NCBI GenBank assembly: GCA_963693315.1
Contig: OY856188.1
Location: 104,100,462 to 104,164,461 of the forward strand
Reading direction: 5' to 3'
Source: Diogma glabrata
Lineage: Eukaryota > Arthropoda > Insecta > Diptera > Cylindrotomidae
DNA: 64,000 bases
Shown here: positions 10,433-21,241 of the stretch, piece by piece
How positions within the stretch are numbered: position 1 is the stretch's first letter
Layout of the letters: every line of letters starts with the position of its first letter
The notes under the pieces: generated by a model
The model's input: the letters and a program-made list of their open reading frames with translations, nothing else
Databases searched by the model: none
Told to the model about the DNA's origin: nothing
Position numbers and translations under genes: made by a program

Positions 10433-11466
10433 ATAGACTAAGAGCCCGCGACGGCCAGACCTTCGTTATTTTATAAAAGCTGAAAGTTTCTCTGCGCATA
10501 TCCCCCACTCAGGTAGGAACAATTAACGTCATATGAAGTTTGGATCATAGTAGCTTTGGCAGGGAGCAGGTTCCAAAGGGGCCTCCAAAGTTTCGTGAAA
10601 GTATAAAAGCTAATTTTTTTATATATTACTCGGGATAGTATTAGAAGTCACGTCACCCAATGCCAGACACTTACTATCGTATAAACCCCCTGCCAGACAC
10701 CCTTAAACTTTAAAGTTTAAGGGTGTCTGGCAGAGGGTTTCCACGATAGTAAGTGTCTGGCATTGGGTGACGTGACTTCTAATACTATCCCGAGTAATAT
10801 ATAAAAAAATTAGCTTTTATACTTTCACGAAACTTTGGAGGCCCCTTTGGAACCTGCTCCCTGCCAAAGCCACTATGACCCAAACTTCATATGTCGCTTA
10901 TCGTTCCTACCTGAGTAGGGGGTATGCGCAGAGAAACTTTCAGCTTTTATAAAATAACGAAGGTCTGGCCGTCGCGGGCTCTCAGTCTATAATTTTATGA
11001 ATATTTTACGGGTGATTATTTTACGGGCGGTAAAGTAGAAAAATATACTAATATTTCATATAGCAACGAGATTTTATTTTACGGATGCAAAGGTCAACTT
11101 TCGCCACGATAACTAGGATGTAAAATGTGTTTTACGATTCGTTTGTGCGTAAAATTATATATTGTGCGTAAAATTATATAACTTATTCTATTATAAACAG
11201 CCGAAAAATTCTGAGTTATATTTTAATAATTTTTTTTTACTAATAAAGTTCAGGATAGAATTCCGTGATTCAATCAAAAAAATAAAATACATAAAAACAC
11301 ATTTTTGGTCAAAATGAAAATAGAGTTGATTATGTTTAATTGATAATGCAACAGCATAAACATTAAATTCAGTGCCTTAACCACGTGAAATCAATTTGTT
11401 CTTTTTGGTGTTAACAAGTGTTTCACATACCAGCTAGTATTATTAGGAATCCTAAAACATTAAATG
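10030..11466. repeat. Direct repeat pair around the palindrome
   Basis: The sequence at 10030-10115 (AATGCAACAGCATAAACATT, then GTGTTTCATATAC and ACATTAAATGG) is repeated at 11338-11466, where it holds an extra ~45 bp in the middle. The pair brackets the 10434-10989 palindrome, a hairpin at 10182-10272 and AT-rich DNA. They could be ends of an older element or a local duplication. Confidence 0.5.
10434..10989. mobile_element. Foldback/MITE: 556-bp near-perfect palindrome
   Basis: The two arms (10434-10711 and 10712-10989) are reverse complements with only scattered mismatches and no spacer; the centre is at AAACTTT|AAAGTTT. Termini read TAGACT(A/G)AGAGCCCGCGAC. They are flanked by TAA on both sides (10431-10433 and 10990-10992), a possible 3-bp target duplication of the PIF/Harbinger type, although a TA duplication of the Tc1/mariner type is equally possible. 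There is no ORF. A transcript would form a ~278-bp hairpin. Confidence 0.85.
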
Positions 11467-11807
11467 GTTAACATAACATTTACGTTGGTACTCATTTCGT
11501 TATATAAGTTGTAGGCTGAGGAACTCGCTTGCAAACTGACGAATAAATTATTTTTTTTGTTTTTACTTATAATTACATAATATTTTTGTTTGTAATGGTT
11601 ATTATTTCATTTATTTCATCTTAAATTGCAATCAATCTTTTCATAATATTACGAAAGTGGGCATTTTAAATAAAATAGACTCCAACCAAATTCTATTATT
11701 AATCAAACAATATTTATTTCAATTTTATTAATCTAGCATATTAAGTATTATATGAAGCATAAAATTTCCCAATTTCTAAAGTTTATCAATTATTCAATGA
11801 ATTAATG
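10990..11807. other. AT-rich spacer
   Basis: Apart from the repeat copy at 11338-11466 and a TGACGAATAAATTATTT sequence at about 11537, which foreshadows the start of the 896-bp duplication unit, nothing is recognised. Confidence 0.4.
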
Positions 11808-12703
11808 TGACGAATAAATTATTTCTTTTTTAAAACTGTAAAAAAGAGACGAATTTTTTTTGTTGGTCTCTGCCCTCTGGTATTTTCATCGTATGGAATA
11901 ATTTTTTTTATCTGTGCTTGCATCTCAATCCATAGTTATAAGTGTAAAAATTAATGTATTTAATTAAATTTGGTTTCTTTAGGATTTCTTATCTTTATTT
12001 TCCTGTCAATTTAATTACGGCATGTGTAACAAATGATAGTTTTTTGACTAAAAGTAGATACTTCGCCATGTTGTGGTAAAGAAGTTTCGTGGCGCTCTGA
12101 AGATTCGATCCGGAGCCAGCGAAGGTATTATAAATGACTGGAAGCTTACGTAGCTACGGATCGGTATGGTTTTAGGTTAAGTTGGAGACGGACCACGTGT
12201 ATCTACAGCCGGTTTTTTAAATTTTCTCGTTGATTACCCGCTAACTTTTCGCTAGTCCCGATAAATATATATTTCTTTTAAATATCGTCTTTAGTCTGCT
12301 CCAAAATTAAATCGATGTATGTATTTAAAAGCGCATGAATTAAACACGCGACCATTTTCCCTCTGGCCAGGGCAGCCGCAGAACGAGACAGAAGCAGACT
12401 GCGCACAAAAATCGTATCAAATTTTTTTTCTTAAAATCTGTCAATAACGCCCCGTAACCTCGTTTTACGAAGTTCTGGAAACGAACAAAATCTACAAATA
12501 CTACAAAATTTACTGTTGGTATAATAATGTCCATTATGTGGCGAAGATCTAAGACTTTACCACAAAGAACTTCGTGGTGAATAATGCAGTGCAATGCGAT
12601 TGGTGGTTTTGCACCAATATCCTCTTGATTTTTAGTAAGTCTTCCCAAAATACCTATATTTTTTCCTGTCATACTTCTTGCTCCATTAGTTGTAATAAAT
12701 AAA
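11808..12703. repeat. 896-bp tandem duplication, unit 1 (uninterrupted)
   Basis: The unit starts at TGACGAATAAATTATTTC and runs to CTCCATTAGTTGT at 12693, followed by a 10-base filler and then unit 2 at 12704. It contains a GTAGATAC...GGTCCGTCTCC-type block (also found inverted at 6577-6868) and a minus-strand hAT transposase scrap. At 12188-12190 it holds the uninterrupted ACG site that in unit 2 is occupied by the large transposon, so it serves as the empty-site reference. Confidence 0.85.
12502..12672 (-). pseudogene. hAT-family (GTF2IRD2/ZBED-like) transposase scrap, copy 1
   Basis: The translation begins with MTG then reads PPIALHCIIHHEVLCGKVL and HIMDIIIPTVNFV, resembling the central part of the hAT-derived GTF2IRD2/ZBED5-like protein family (conserved H-C-I-I-H...L..K). 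Only about 57 residues are homologous. The reading frame then runs into unrelated repeat sequence down to 12340, so the 110-residue frame is chimeric and non-functional. Confidence 0.6.
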
Positions 12704-14162
12704 TGACGAATAAATTATTTCTTTTTTAAAACTGTAAAAAAGAGACGAATTTTTTTTGTTGGTCTCTGCCCTCTGGTATTTTCATCGTATGGAATAATTT
12801 TTTTTATCTGTGCTTGCATCTCAATCCATAGTTATAAGTGTAAAAATTAATGTATTTAATTAAATTTGGTTTCTTTAGGATTTCTTATCTTTATTTTCCT
12901 GTCAATTTAATTACGGCATGTGTAACAAATGATAGTTTTTTGACTAAAAGTAGATACTTCGCCATGTTGTGGTAAAGAAGTTTCGTGGCGCTCTGAAGAT
13001 GGGATCCGGAGCCAGCGAAGGTATTATAAATGACTGGAAGCTTACGTAGCTACGGATCGGTATGGTTTTAGGTTAAGTTGGAGACGCCCAGGTAACAATT
13101 TCGCCTAAATTTTTTAAATTATTCCAACTAAACTTGAAAAAGCATTGTGTAAGACCATATTATTCAAGCTTTACCTAAAAAAAGCTTGTAAAAGACTAGA
13201 TTCACTAAGTTTCTTATATAATTCCTTAAGTAAAGCTTAATTCAATAATAAATATTTAGGGCATATTCAAGCAAATGTTACTCAAGTATAATACCTTTTA
13301 TAAGGTTTTATTCACATATAACTTTTAAGGTAGTATTCAAGATGTTTTTACTCAAGAATTCTATCCCTTATATAAACCTTTATTAAAGTACAACTTTTAG
13401 GAAGAATCCAAAAAGATTCTTACCCAAGAATAGTTCCTTGTATACGACTTTATTTATGTATAATAATTTTAGTAGTATTCAACAAAATTGTTACTCAAGT
13501 AATATTTCTTATATACGGCTGTTTTCAATGAATATTAAAAGATTTACAACAAATCGATCTGTCAATATTTTTGACAGTTCGTTGTTTAATTCGCGATTGT
13601 GTGTTTTTTTTATTAAATCACTTTAGATGTGTTTAAAAAGTTAACAAACCTTTAAGATCTTTAACAAACTATTATTGATTAATACAAAAGATTATTTCAA
13701 AATGGTAGAGATATTTTCGTCAATGGAAATTTGCAATGCAATTGCCATTATTCCGCAACCATTTAATCAAACGTTTCTGATGATGGTTTATATATTGACT
13801 GAGATCTCCATTTCTGATGATGGTTTATATAATGATTTGAGTTGGTCAACAAATAAATAAACTGATGATAATTTGTCACACAATTCCTTTTTGTATTAAA
13901 TGTATGTAATCGCCATATTGTGCGCAATTTGCTTGGAAAAAAATTATATAAAAGCTTGCAACAGATTGCAACTGACTTAATGAAAATATAACGTAGCACG
14001 TTTATTTAATATGATCTTTTAACATTTATTTATTAACCAGCCAAATTGTGCAACTGAAAGTAATACCAAACACAGCATACTATACCCCTTACGAAACATG
14101 AGTAATGCTTTTATTCTGTATTGAGTAACGTTTTATTCCTGTTGTGGAAATTGATTTAATAA

Positions 14163-14229
14163 ACGAGTGGGTAAGGGTAAACGATGAGGAAGACGTTATA
14201 GGGCCTGTGTTCGATTCCTGCCAGGCACG
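14163..14229 (+). other. tRNA-like (pol III promoter-like) module 1
   Basis: It contains a CGAGTGGGTAAGGG D-arm/A-box-like stretch and, 35 bases on, GTTCGATTCC, a perfect B-box core, followed by CTGCCAGGCACG. The overall look is a Ser/Leu-type tRNA derivative, but the stems do not pair well, so it is a tRNA-derived module rather than a tRNA gene. Confidence 0.4.
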
Positions 14230-14563
14230 TTTTTATTTATGAATTTTATTTTCCTTTTTTTTTATTTTATTTATATTCTTTAATCATTTTTAATCGTACA
14301 ATTGAATGGAAACACATGCGTAGATATCGTATATGAATACGCAAAATTATTTTCATTTCGCGATTGTCCAATATTATTTTTAACAAAAACCCATATATTC
14401 TCATTTTAGGAAACCATTTGTACAATTTTATATGCATCAATCAAAATGTTTGAATAAAAATTAATTCATAGTCGTGGTAGTGGTCCGAAACTTGAAATGT
14501 GTACAAATAATTTGTTAAACAATAGTGATTAAGTTTCAATTTTCTTTATGACAGCTGATAAAT

Positions 14564-14629
14564 AGAGAAGTGGATAGCGTACGGTCCTGGAGAATCAAAG
14601 GTTACGAGTTCGATCCCTGCTACAGGCGT
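14564..14629 (+). other. tRNA-like (pol III promoter-like) module 2
   Basis: It contains GAGAAGTGGATAGCG (A-box-like) and, about 30 bases later, GAGTTCGATCCCTGC (B-box core), then a short T tract does not follow. It lies 400 bases after module 1 in the same orientation inside the same transposon, which suggests captured tRNA-derived sequence or SINE pieces. Confidence 0.4.
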
Positions 14630-14905
14630 TTGTAAAGATGCAAAATGTGTAAAATAAATTGTAAATTTCGATAAAAGATTAACTCAATAGCAGCAATATA
14701 CAAAAAAAAATGAGTTTAATGCGCCAATTAACCAAAATAGCTAAAGCAAACAATCACCAATTTTTTTTCAGTGGCATCGCTGAGTAATTCCCTTGAGAAA
14801 AGATTTACTCAAGCACTTTATTCAAGTAACATTTTGACAGTATTTGAATAAGCCTTGAATAGCAACTTTTGTACAACTTTATTCAAACACTTATATAAAA
14901 CATGT

Positions 14906-16769
14906 TATAACGTTGTTTTGACACAACGTTATGCCAAGGGTATTATTTACTGTCGAAAAATAATAATAAGAAAAAAAGAACCAATGTGGTCTTCGACCAT
15001 GAAAAATCTCTATATAAGAAAAATTACTATCTGACCATAATGGTCACCAACAATTCAGAATCAAAAAGTTTAAGTATTAATAATAATTAAAAAAAATATA
15101 AAAACCTTAGCTTAGAAAAAAAAACGTTGAGATATCTTGAAGGTCCCCAAATAACAAAATTCGAAGTGGTGTGAGACTTTTGTTGTAGTGGATATATTAT
15201 TCAGTCTCTGATCAGCTCCTTAGAACGTGCTAATTAAATCCGTTAACAATATATATAGCCATCCATATAGTGTAATATATATAGCCTTTCAATCTACTTA
15301 TTATTCTTATCGATTATCACAATTTTCCAAATCTTTCCAACAACACCGAATAGCAATAAAAAAACATAATCTTATTTTCCATGAACTTACATAGCTTCTC
15401 CTTTTATTAGTATCATCCAAACAAATTAGAAATTTTCACTATTGATATCCTAATGATAATGAGTAATGACAAACACAACAGGCAAAATTTTTTCTATTTT
15501 TACAGCATTCCCTTTTTTTTTGATATATATTTTGCATAATCTAAATTACAATTTGTTTACGTTATATATAAACAGTATTCAGTCACAGTTTTTTTCAAAA
15601 ACAATAGCAATAAATTTTTCTTTCAACACCATAGGCAATTTGCCTAGATGCAAAACGTGCACTTATTTAACCGGCATTAAACCGCGAATAGCCCGTGCAC
15701 TATATTTAGATTCAAGGTTACTACTTTATCAAATCAATATTGAAATCAAGAAACAACAATTAGTGATATTCGCCGCGGACTTTAATAATATATTCTTTTT
15801 TCACTTTCAACAATTGTAACTAACAAATCGTACATTGAATAAAATAACTAATTAAAACGCACGTTATTTTTATTAATTTTAGACACCAACTTTAAATTTA
15901 ATTTCGATTTCGAGTTTAAAAAAAGGAGAATCCAAAAAAAACGAATTTATTGATTTTATCTCAAAAATCATACTGAACATAATTATCAAAAATGCTTTGT
16001 TTAAATAATCTAAACGAAGGGGAGCGAAGGAGATGACCATTCAAAAATTTTGTATATTTCTCTCTGTTTCTTTGTTTTCCCAAACAAAGGAATTTAATCG
16101 TTTTTTTTTTTAGAACGAGATCGTCAACCAATTATAAAAAAAGAAAGAAGGATCGACAACATATAATTCGAGTTTGTTTTGTTTTCAGTTATTAAAGATT
16201 ATAGAGAAAACGAAATAACAATAACCACGAAATGCAACAATTTATTAACAGTTTATTCAAACAGATGATGATGAGATTGTGTATGATAGCATAACAAAAA
16301 AATGAAAAATGCAACCACAACTACATGAGTTTTATTTTTGTTTGATTAAAACAAAGTAGAAGAATGTTTACGAATTTAAGCAATGTTAATTGTGAGACTG
16401 ATAGTTTTGTTAATAGAAATTGATATTGAATCAACACGACGTGGTGTTGTAGCAACGCGATTAATTAATGGTTTTGATACTGGTTCATTATGTAATGTAT
16501 TTTTGTTGAACTAAGTTGCTGTTTTATGTAGTTACGGATGTTAAACTTGAAGACTACCAAGTAGTGAGTTTATAAGGGAGAGAAGAAATAGAACAGTGTG
16601 GCGACTGAAGAAAATGTATCCTTGACTGTTCGTTGACCGTTAAATCTCACTACCAAGGCATACATTTCCTTCAGTCTACCAATACAGAACCTGAACTCGT
16701 TCTGGAGTAGGGTGTAGACTCTCTTATAAATACTACTGGTTAGATAATTCCTCAGATTGCGGCATAACA
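14906..16769 (-). repeat. 3' LTR of the gypsy-type element
   Basis: 1864 bp. On the plus strand it begins TATAACGTTG and ends GCGGCATAACA; in the element's direction it begins TGTTATGCC. It contains a short palindrome, AACGTTGTTTTGACACAACG, near the plus-strand left end. An apparent ORF at 15466-15819 is present identically in the other LTR, has no recognisable features and is probably chance. Confidence 0.93.
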
Positions 16770-17905
16770 GACAATTTCCTGAACCGATATCAAACAAGCA
16801 TTCAACAGTGAAATGCTTTTTGTGAAAATTAAGGAAAGAAAAATATGTAGCAATCACCATTATTTACCGATACTAGGTATACGAATTGATGAGTCGAGTA
16901 CCTCTCCCAAGACAACCAGATGTTTAGCATTTTTGCATGTCGCTAAATGATGAAAGAAAGTAAGCATTGTAGATGTTGAGTAACCATGATGAAAAATAAA
17001 GATGTTTAGAATTACTGATGTTGTATATCCATTATAAAAGAGTTGTGAACTATAGATGTTTCAAAAAAAAAATTGTTTTATTTATGTTGACTTAATGACT
17101 ATTGCATCCAAATTCTTGATTGTAGAACGCCAGAGTTTTGTTGATCAGCTGCATTAATGATATCGTGTAAACTGTCATGTCTCGCTGTAAAAGTTCCCCA
17201 ATTGAGACATGCCGAGTCCCAGCAGACAACAGGCAGCGCAGAGTTGGTAAGCGTGCGCAAATAAATCAAGTGTTAGATACTAGTGAATGAAATTATATTA
17301 TTTATTAAAGGTAAGTTCTATTGCAATAAGAGGAATACAAATGTTGACCATCATGACCATCAACCGAATTTCCATACTTGAGAGCCCTGTTCAGTAATTG
17401 TATGTGGAACTGATGACAGATATGAGCCTAATAATCTCTTTCTACGTACATCAAATTTCCCAAAAAAAACTAAAACTAAAGAAAAAACTAAAACTAATGA
17501 AAAAAAACTACCTAATACTCTTACTGAACAGTGCCCTCAAGTACCAAAATTCAATTTCAGGTAATGAGAGATAGCATTACTATTGTTAGCGATGAAGACT
17601 ATCTAGAAAAATAGTAGAAATTTTTGAAAGTTAATAAAAAATGAATGGGGAGGGTAAGCTAATTCAAAGTAGAGTCAGATAACCGCAGACAAAGTCTTAA
17701 GCGGCTCACATCTAACACGAAAACGTTAATATGTTAAGCATAGTGGATGATTTATTAGAACAACCAAGGTGAAATTTTAATAAATCAAGATACTAATTAA
17801 AATATAAAAAAAAAATACTAATAATTAATAAATTAATAATGATAAAAAACTATTACAAGAAAAAAATAAGTTAACAAGGATTTATATTAACGATATTTAA
17901 AATTT
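16770..17905 (-). other. 3' untranslated part of the gypsy-type element
   Basis: It lies between the pol stop and the 3' LTR. No env-like gene is seen. Immediately inside the LTR the element-sense sequence reads TTCAGGAAATTGTC, at best a weak polypurine tract. Confidence 0.6.
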
Positions 17906-20900
17906 TTAAATTCTTATATCTTTGGCATGGAAAGTCCCAATGGGCTTACCATCCAAATTTGTACATTTGTACAACACATTACCAACCCTGCTTGTTATTA
18001 TGGCTGGTAGGAATTTCGGAGCCAGCTTGGCCGAAAATTTGTTTGCTGCATCACTTAGGTGATGTTGTCGTACCAAGACTCGTTGTTGTATTTCAAATGT
18101 ACGAGGTCGCGTCCGTAAATTATAATGTTGTTGGGACTTTGCGAAAGCTGTGTCCATATATTTCTTAATGCGAGCTCTGACGATTGCTAATTGATCTGTA
18201 TGATCCATGTCCATATCTATTGGTTCACCCAGACTATGTAAAGTTCGAAGAGTTGTGTAAGTCTTGCCATCTGATATAGGGTGTTGACCAAACAACACGT
18301 AGTATGGAGAATGAAGTGTTGTGCTATGTACTGCGGAACGTAGTGCAAAAGCTATATCTCCCAGATGAGAATCCCACGTATTATGCATACCTTTAATGTA
18401 AGATCTGATCGCAGCTAATATTGACCTATTCACCCTTTCCGAAGCGTTACTCTGAGGACTGTAGACTCCAGTTTTAATATGTGTAATGTTGAATTCTGAC
18501 AACAGTTTTTGAAAAGAATTACTTATAAATTGTTTACCGTTGTCGCTGTGAAGAAACTCTGGAACACCATATGTTAGAAAAACTTCATTTCTCAAAAATG
18601 TATTCACAGAAGGTGAAGTAGCATTTCTGAGTGGTTTAATTAATACAAATTTTGACATATGATCAAGTACTATCAGAAGAACGGTATTCCCAGATTTTGA
18701 TCTGGGATACGAACCCAAAAAATCAATATATATACGCTGCCATGGTCTATCTGTTATAAATCGGGATTGCATTGGTGGACGCAATATCTGATTTGTTGCC
18801 TTTGATTGTTTGCAGACATCACAAGACACGACATAGTCATGAACTTGGGATGCCATGCCCGGCCAGTAGTAGAGACGCCGAAGACCCACCAAGGTCTTCT
18901 TTACCCCTCCATGAGCAGCTATACAGTTGTCGTGATGTTCCTTGATCAATTTAGTAGTTAGAGGTTTCGGTATCCAAAGTTTCCACACAGGCAAATCGTT
19001 AGGTACTGCATCAGCTTTAGGTTCTATGCGCATGTATAGCTTACCATCCAACTGTTTCACCATTGGAAAATCCTGGGGAGACAATTGTACTTTGGCTATC
19101 ATGTTTGTGTATTCATGGTGCCGATAACATTCATCATCTGATTTAATAGTGTCGTCAGTATGAGCGAGCGCTTCAGCAAATTCTTCAGACGTGTCGTCAT
19201 ATATACGAGACAGAGCATCAGGTACTACGTTTTTGGTCCCTTTACTATGTACAATAGAAAAATCCATGTGTTGAAGCTTTAAACTCCATCTAGCCAACCG
19301 ACCACTCAAATCTTTTTGTGACATCAACCACTTTAGACTTGAATGATCGGTCACAATTGTAAATTTATGACCCTCCACGTAGGCTCTGAATTTCTTCACG
19401 CTGAGAATTGCTGCAAGACACTCAAGCTCAGACACTGAATAATTCCTTTGGGCTTTATTCAGCTTTTTAGACATGAATGCTATCGGACACTCATGGCCTT
19501 CTTCATCCAGCTGATACAATACACTTCCTACACCCGTGATGCTTGCATCACATCTAATGTAGAATTCTTTTTCATAATTAGGATTTATTAAAACTGGGGC
19601 TACAGTCAAGAGATGTTTTAAATTATTAAAGGCGGTTTGAGCTCCATCAGTCCATACCAGTCGTTTAGATCCTTTTTTCAAAAGATCTGTAATAGGTGAA
19701 ACAATACTAGCGTAGTTTGGTATAAATCGTTGATACCACCCTGCCATACCTAATAACCGACGAATCTGTTTAACAGTTGTTGGAGCTGGATATTCCTCAA
19801 TAGCTCGTACTTTTTCTGGATCCGTTTTCAATCCACCTTCGCCAACCAAAAAGCCTAAATACTTTACTTCTCGCAGCACGAACTTACTTTTCTGCAGATT
19901 GATGGTTAGACCTGCATTTGTTAAAAGAGTAGAGACTATAGACAGTAGTTCCATATGTTCCTCGAATGTTGAGGACACTACCAGTAGGTCGTCTAAATAG
20001 ACGAAGACACTTTCATGATACTTGTGAGGTATCACTTTATGCATCAGCCGACACATTGTCTGGGGAGCATTGCACAAACCAAAAGGCATAACCTTGAATT
20101 GGTACAATGGTCGTCCAGGCACTGTGAAGGCTGTTTTATCTCGTGATGTTTCTGACAAAGGAATTTGCCAGAACGCATCTTTGAGATCAATACTGCTTAT
20201 GTATCTCGTACTATTTAGACGTCCTAACAAGCCATCGATTAATGGAAGTGGGTAAGCATCCTTTTTGGTCAGTGCGTTGACACGTCTTGAATCTAAACAT
20301 AGACGATTCTTCCCAGAAGATTTTTGTATTAAAACCACTGGCGAGCACCAAGAACTGTCAGAACTCTCTTCGATCACCCCTAATTGAAGCATCCGGTCTA
20401 GTTCAGCATAAATCTTTTGTTGAACTGCCGGCGATGTGGGGTAATGCCTCTGTTTCACAGGTGCACTATCCCCAACATCGATGACATGTTCAACCAAAGA
20501 TGTTTTGCCGAGACCTAATACCTCAAAAGAAGGAAAAGAATCCTTGACGTTCTCCAGTTCTTGTAGCTGGTCAGGGTTTAGATCGTGATTTAAGTTGTTA
20601 TTAGATTCAATCGGTGTCAATTCACTGACAAATGTAGGAGTGATACCAAATTCCCTCCAGAAATCGATGCCCAGGTAGAGTTCCTCACGCAAACTTGGAA
20701 CAACATGAAAACGAAAAATTTTCGATAAGCCATTGAAATTTATAGAAGCGTCTACATAACCCAGGATATGATTACGGGTACCATCTGCTGTACGGATGGC
20801 AGAAAACATTTTGTGATAGGTTATGCCGGCGTTTCTTAATAATTCTAGGGAATTTCTTCCCAGAATACTGATAGAGGCTCCACTATCTAAAAGACCATAA

Positions 20901-21241
20901 ACTTTTTTATTAAAAATGTTTATATAAAGGTGTGGTCTAGGATCATTTTCCCGATAAATGATCGAAGAGACACACGCTTTATTGAGAAGTTTTCTTTTTC
21001 TAAAGTAAGTGCGCGAGCGTTCAATACGCTTAAGAGATTTGTGTTTCTGACGTATCAGTAATGGTGTTGAAGTTTGAACAGATTTACTTATTTTTGGTAC
21101 TGTGGTGGCGAAAGATCTTCTTCTTCGGTGGTGGTTGACGCATCTCTCAGATGACCTCGCGTACTCGAAGATGGGTTCGGGGGCACAGCTCGCGAATTCT
21201 GTACTCCCGCCCGAGAGTTTAAATGAAGCGGTGGATGACAA
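17906..21241 (-). CDS. gypsy-type Pol polyprotein (protease, RT, RNase H, integrase)
   Basis: 1111 residues in one uninterrupted frame. Domains in order: an aspartic protease with LLDSGAS at ~117-123; reverse transcriptase with the SSIDLKDAFWQI block near 349 and the catalytic YLDD at 415-418; RNase H with IRCDAS and TDHSSLKWL; an integrase zinc finger (HH...CC, with CDVCKQ); and an integrase core with IDFLG, HSDNGKQF and ASERVNR supplying D, D and E. The C-terminus ends in a basic LAPKF/HAKDIRI module like the fragment at 7550-8005. It copies the element's RNA and inserts the cDNA. It lies in the -1 frame relative to gag and overlaps it by 154 nt, so it is most likely made by ribosomal frameshifting; no ATG is needed. 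Ty3/gypsy assignment is firm, the clade is not. Confidence 0.95.
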   Translation of the reverse strand: MSSTASFKLSGGSTEFASCAPEPIFEYARSSERCVNHHRRRRSFATTVPKISKSVQTSTPLLIRQKHKSLKRIERSRTYFRKRKLLNKACVSSIIYRENDPRPHLYINIFNKKVYGLLDSGASISILGRNSLELLRNAGITYHKMFSAIRTADGTRNHILGYVDASINFNGLSKIFRFHVVPSLREELYLGIDFWREFGITPTFVSELTPIESNNNLNHDLNPDQLQELENVKDSFPSFEVLGLGKTSLVEHVIDVGDSAPVKQRHYPTSPAVQQKIYAELDRMLQLGVIEESSDSSWCSPVVLIQKSSGKNRLCLDSRRVNALTKKDAYPLPLIDGLLGRLNSTRYISSIDLKDAFWQIPLSETSRDKTAFTVPGRPLYQFKVMPFGLCNAPQTMCRLMHKVIPHKYHESVFVYLDDLLVVSSTFEEHMELLSIVSTLLTNAGLTINLQKSKFVLREVKYLGFLVGEGGLKTDPEKVRAIEEYPAPTTVKQIRRLLGMAGWYQRFIPNYASIVSPITDLLKKGSKRLVWTDGAQTAFNNLKHLLTVAPVLINPNYEKEFYIRCDASITGVGSVLYQLDEEGHECPIAFMSKKLNKAQRNYSVSELECLAAILSVKKFRAYVEGHKFTIVTDHSSLKWLMSQKDLSGRLARWSLKLQHMDFSIVHSKGTKNVVPDALSRIYDDTSEEFAEALAHTDDTIKSDDECYRHHEYTNMIAKVQLSPQDFPMVKQLDGKLYMRIEPKADAVPNDLPVWKLWIPKPLTTKLIKEHHDNCIAAHGGVKKTLVGLRRLYYWPGMASQVHDYVVSCDVCKQSKATNQILRPPMQSRFITDRPWQRIYIDFLGSYPRSKSGNTVLLIVLDHMSKFVLIKPLRNATSPSVNTFLRNEVFLTYGVPEFLHSDNGKQFISNSFQKLLSEFNITHIKTGVYSPQSNASERVNRSILAAIRSYIKGMHNTWDSHLGDIAFALRSAVHSTTLHSPYYVLFGQHPISDGKTYTTLRTLHSLGEPIDMDMDHTDQLAIVRARIKKYMDTAFAKSQQHYNLRTRPRTFEIQQRVLVRQHHLSDAANKFSAKLAPKFLPAIITSRVGNVLYKCTNLDGKPIGTFHAKDIRI

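Noticed and set aside
12340..12500. Extension of the hAT scrap into a 110-residue protein
   Set aside because: The C-terminal half is translated from an unrelated dispersed repeat that also occurs inverted at 6577-6868, so it is not part of a protein family.
13438..13999. Short ORFs inside the non-autonomous transposon
   Set aside because: Asn/Ile/Phe-rich frames of ~60-80 codons in AT-rich DNA, no family resemblance; no evidence they are genes.
15466..15819. 117-aa ORF (also at 25733-26086)
   Set aside because: It occurs identically in both LTRs, is low-complexity Phe/Ile/Asn-rich and has no motif; it is a chance frame in the LTR.
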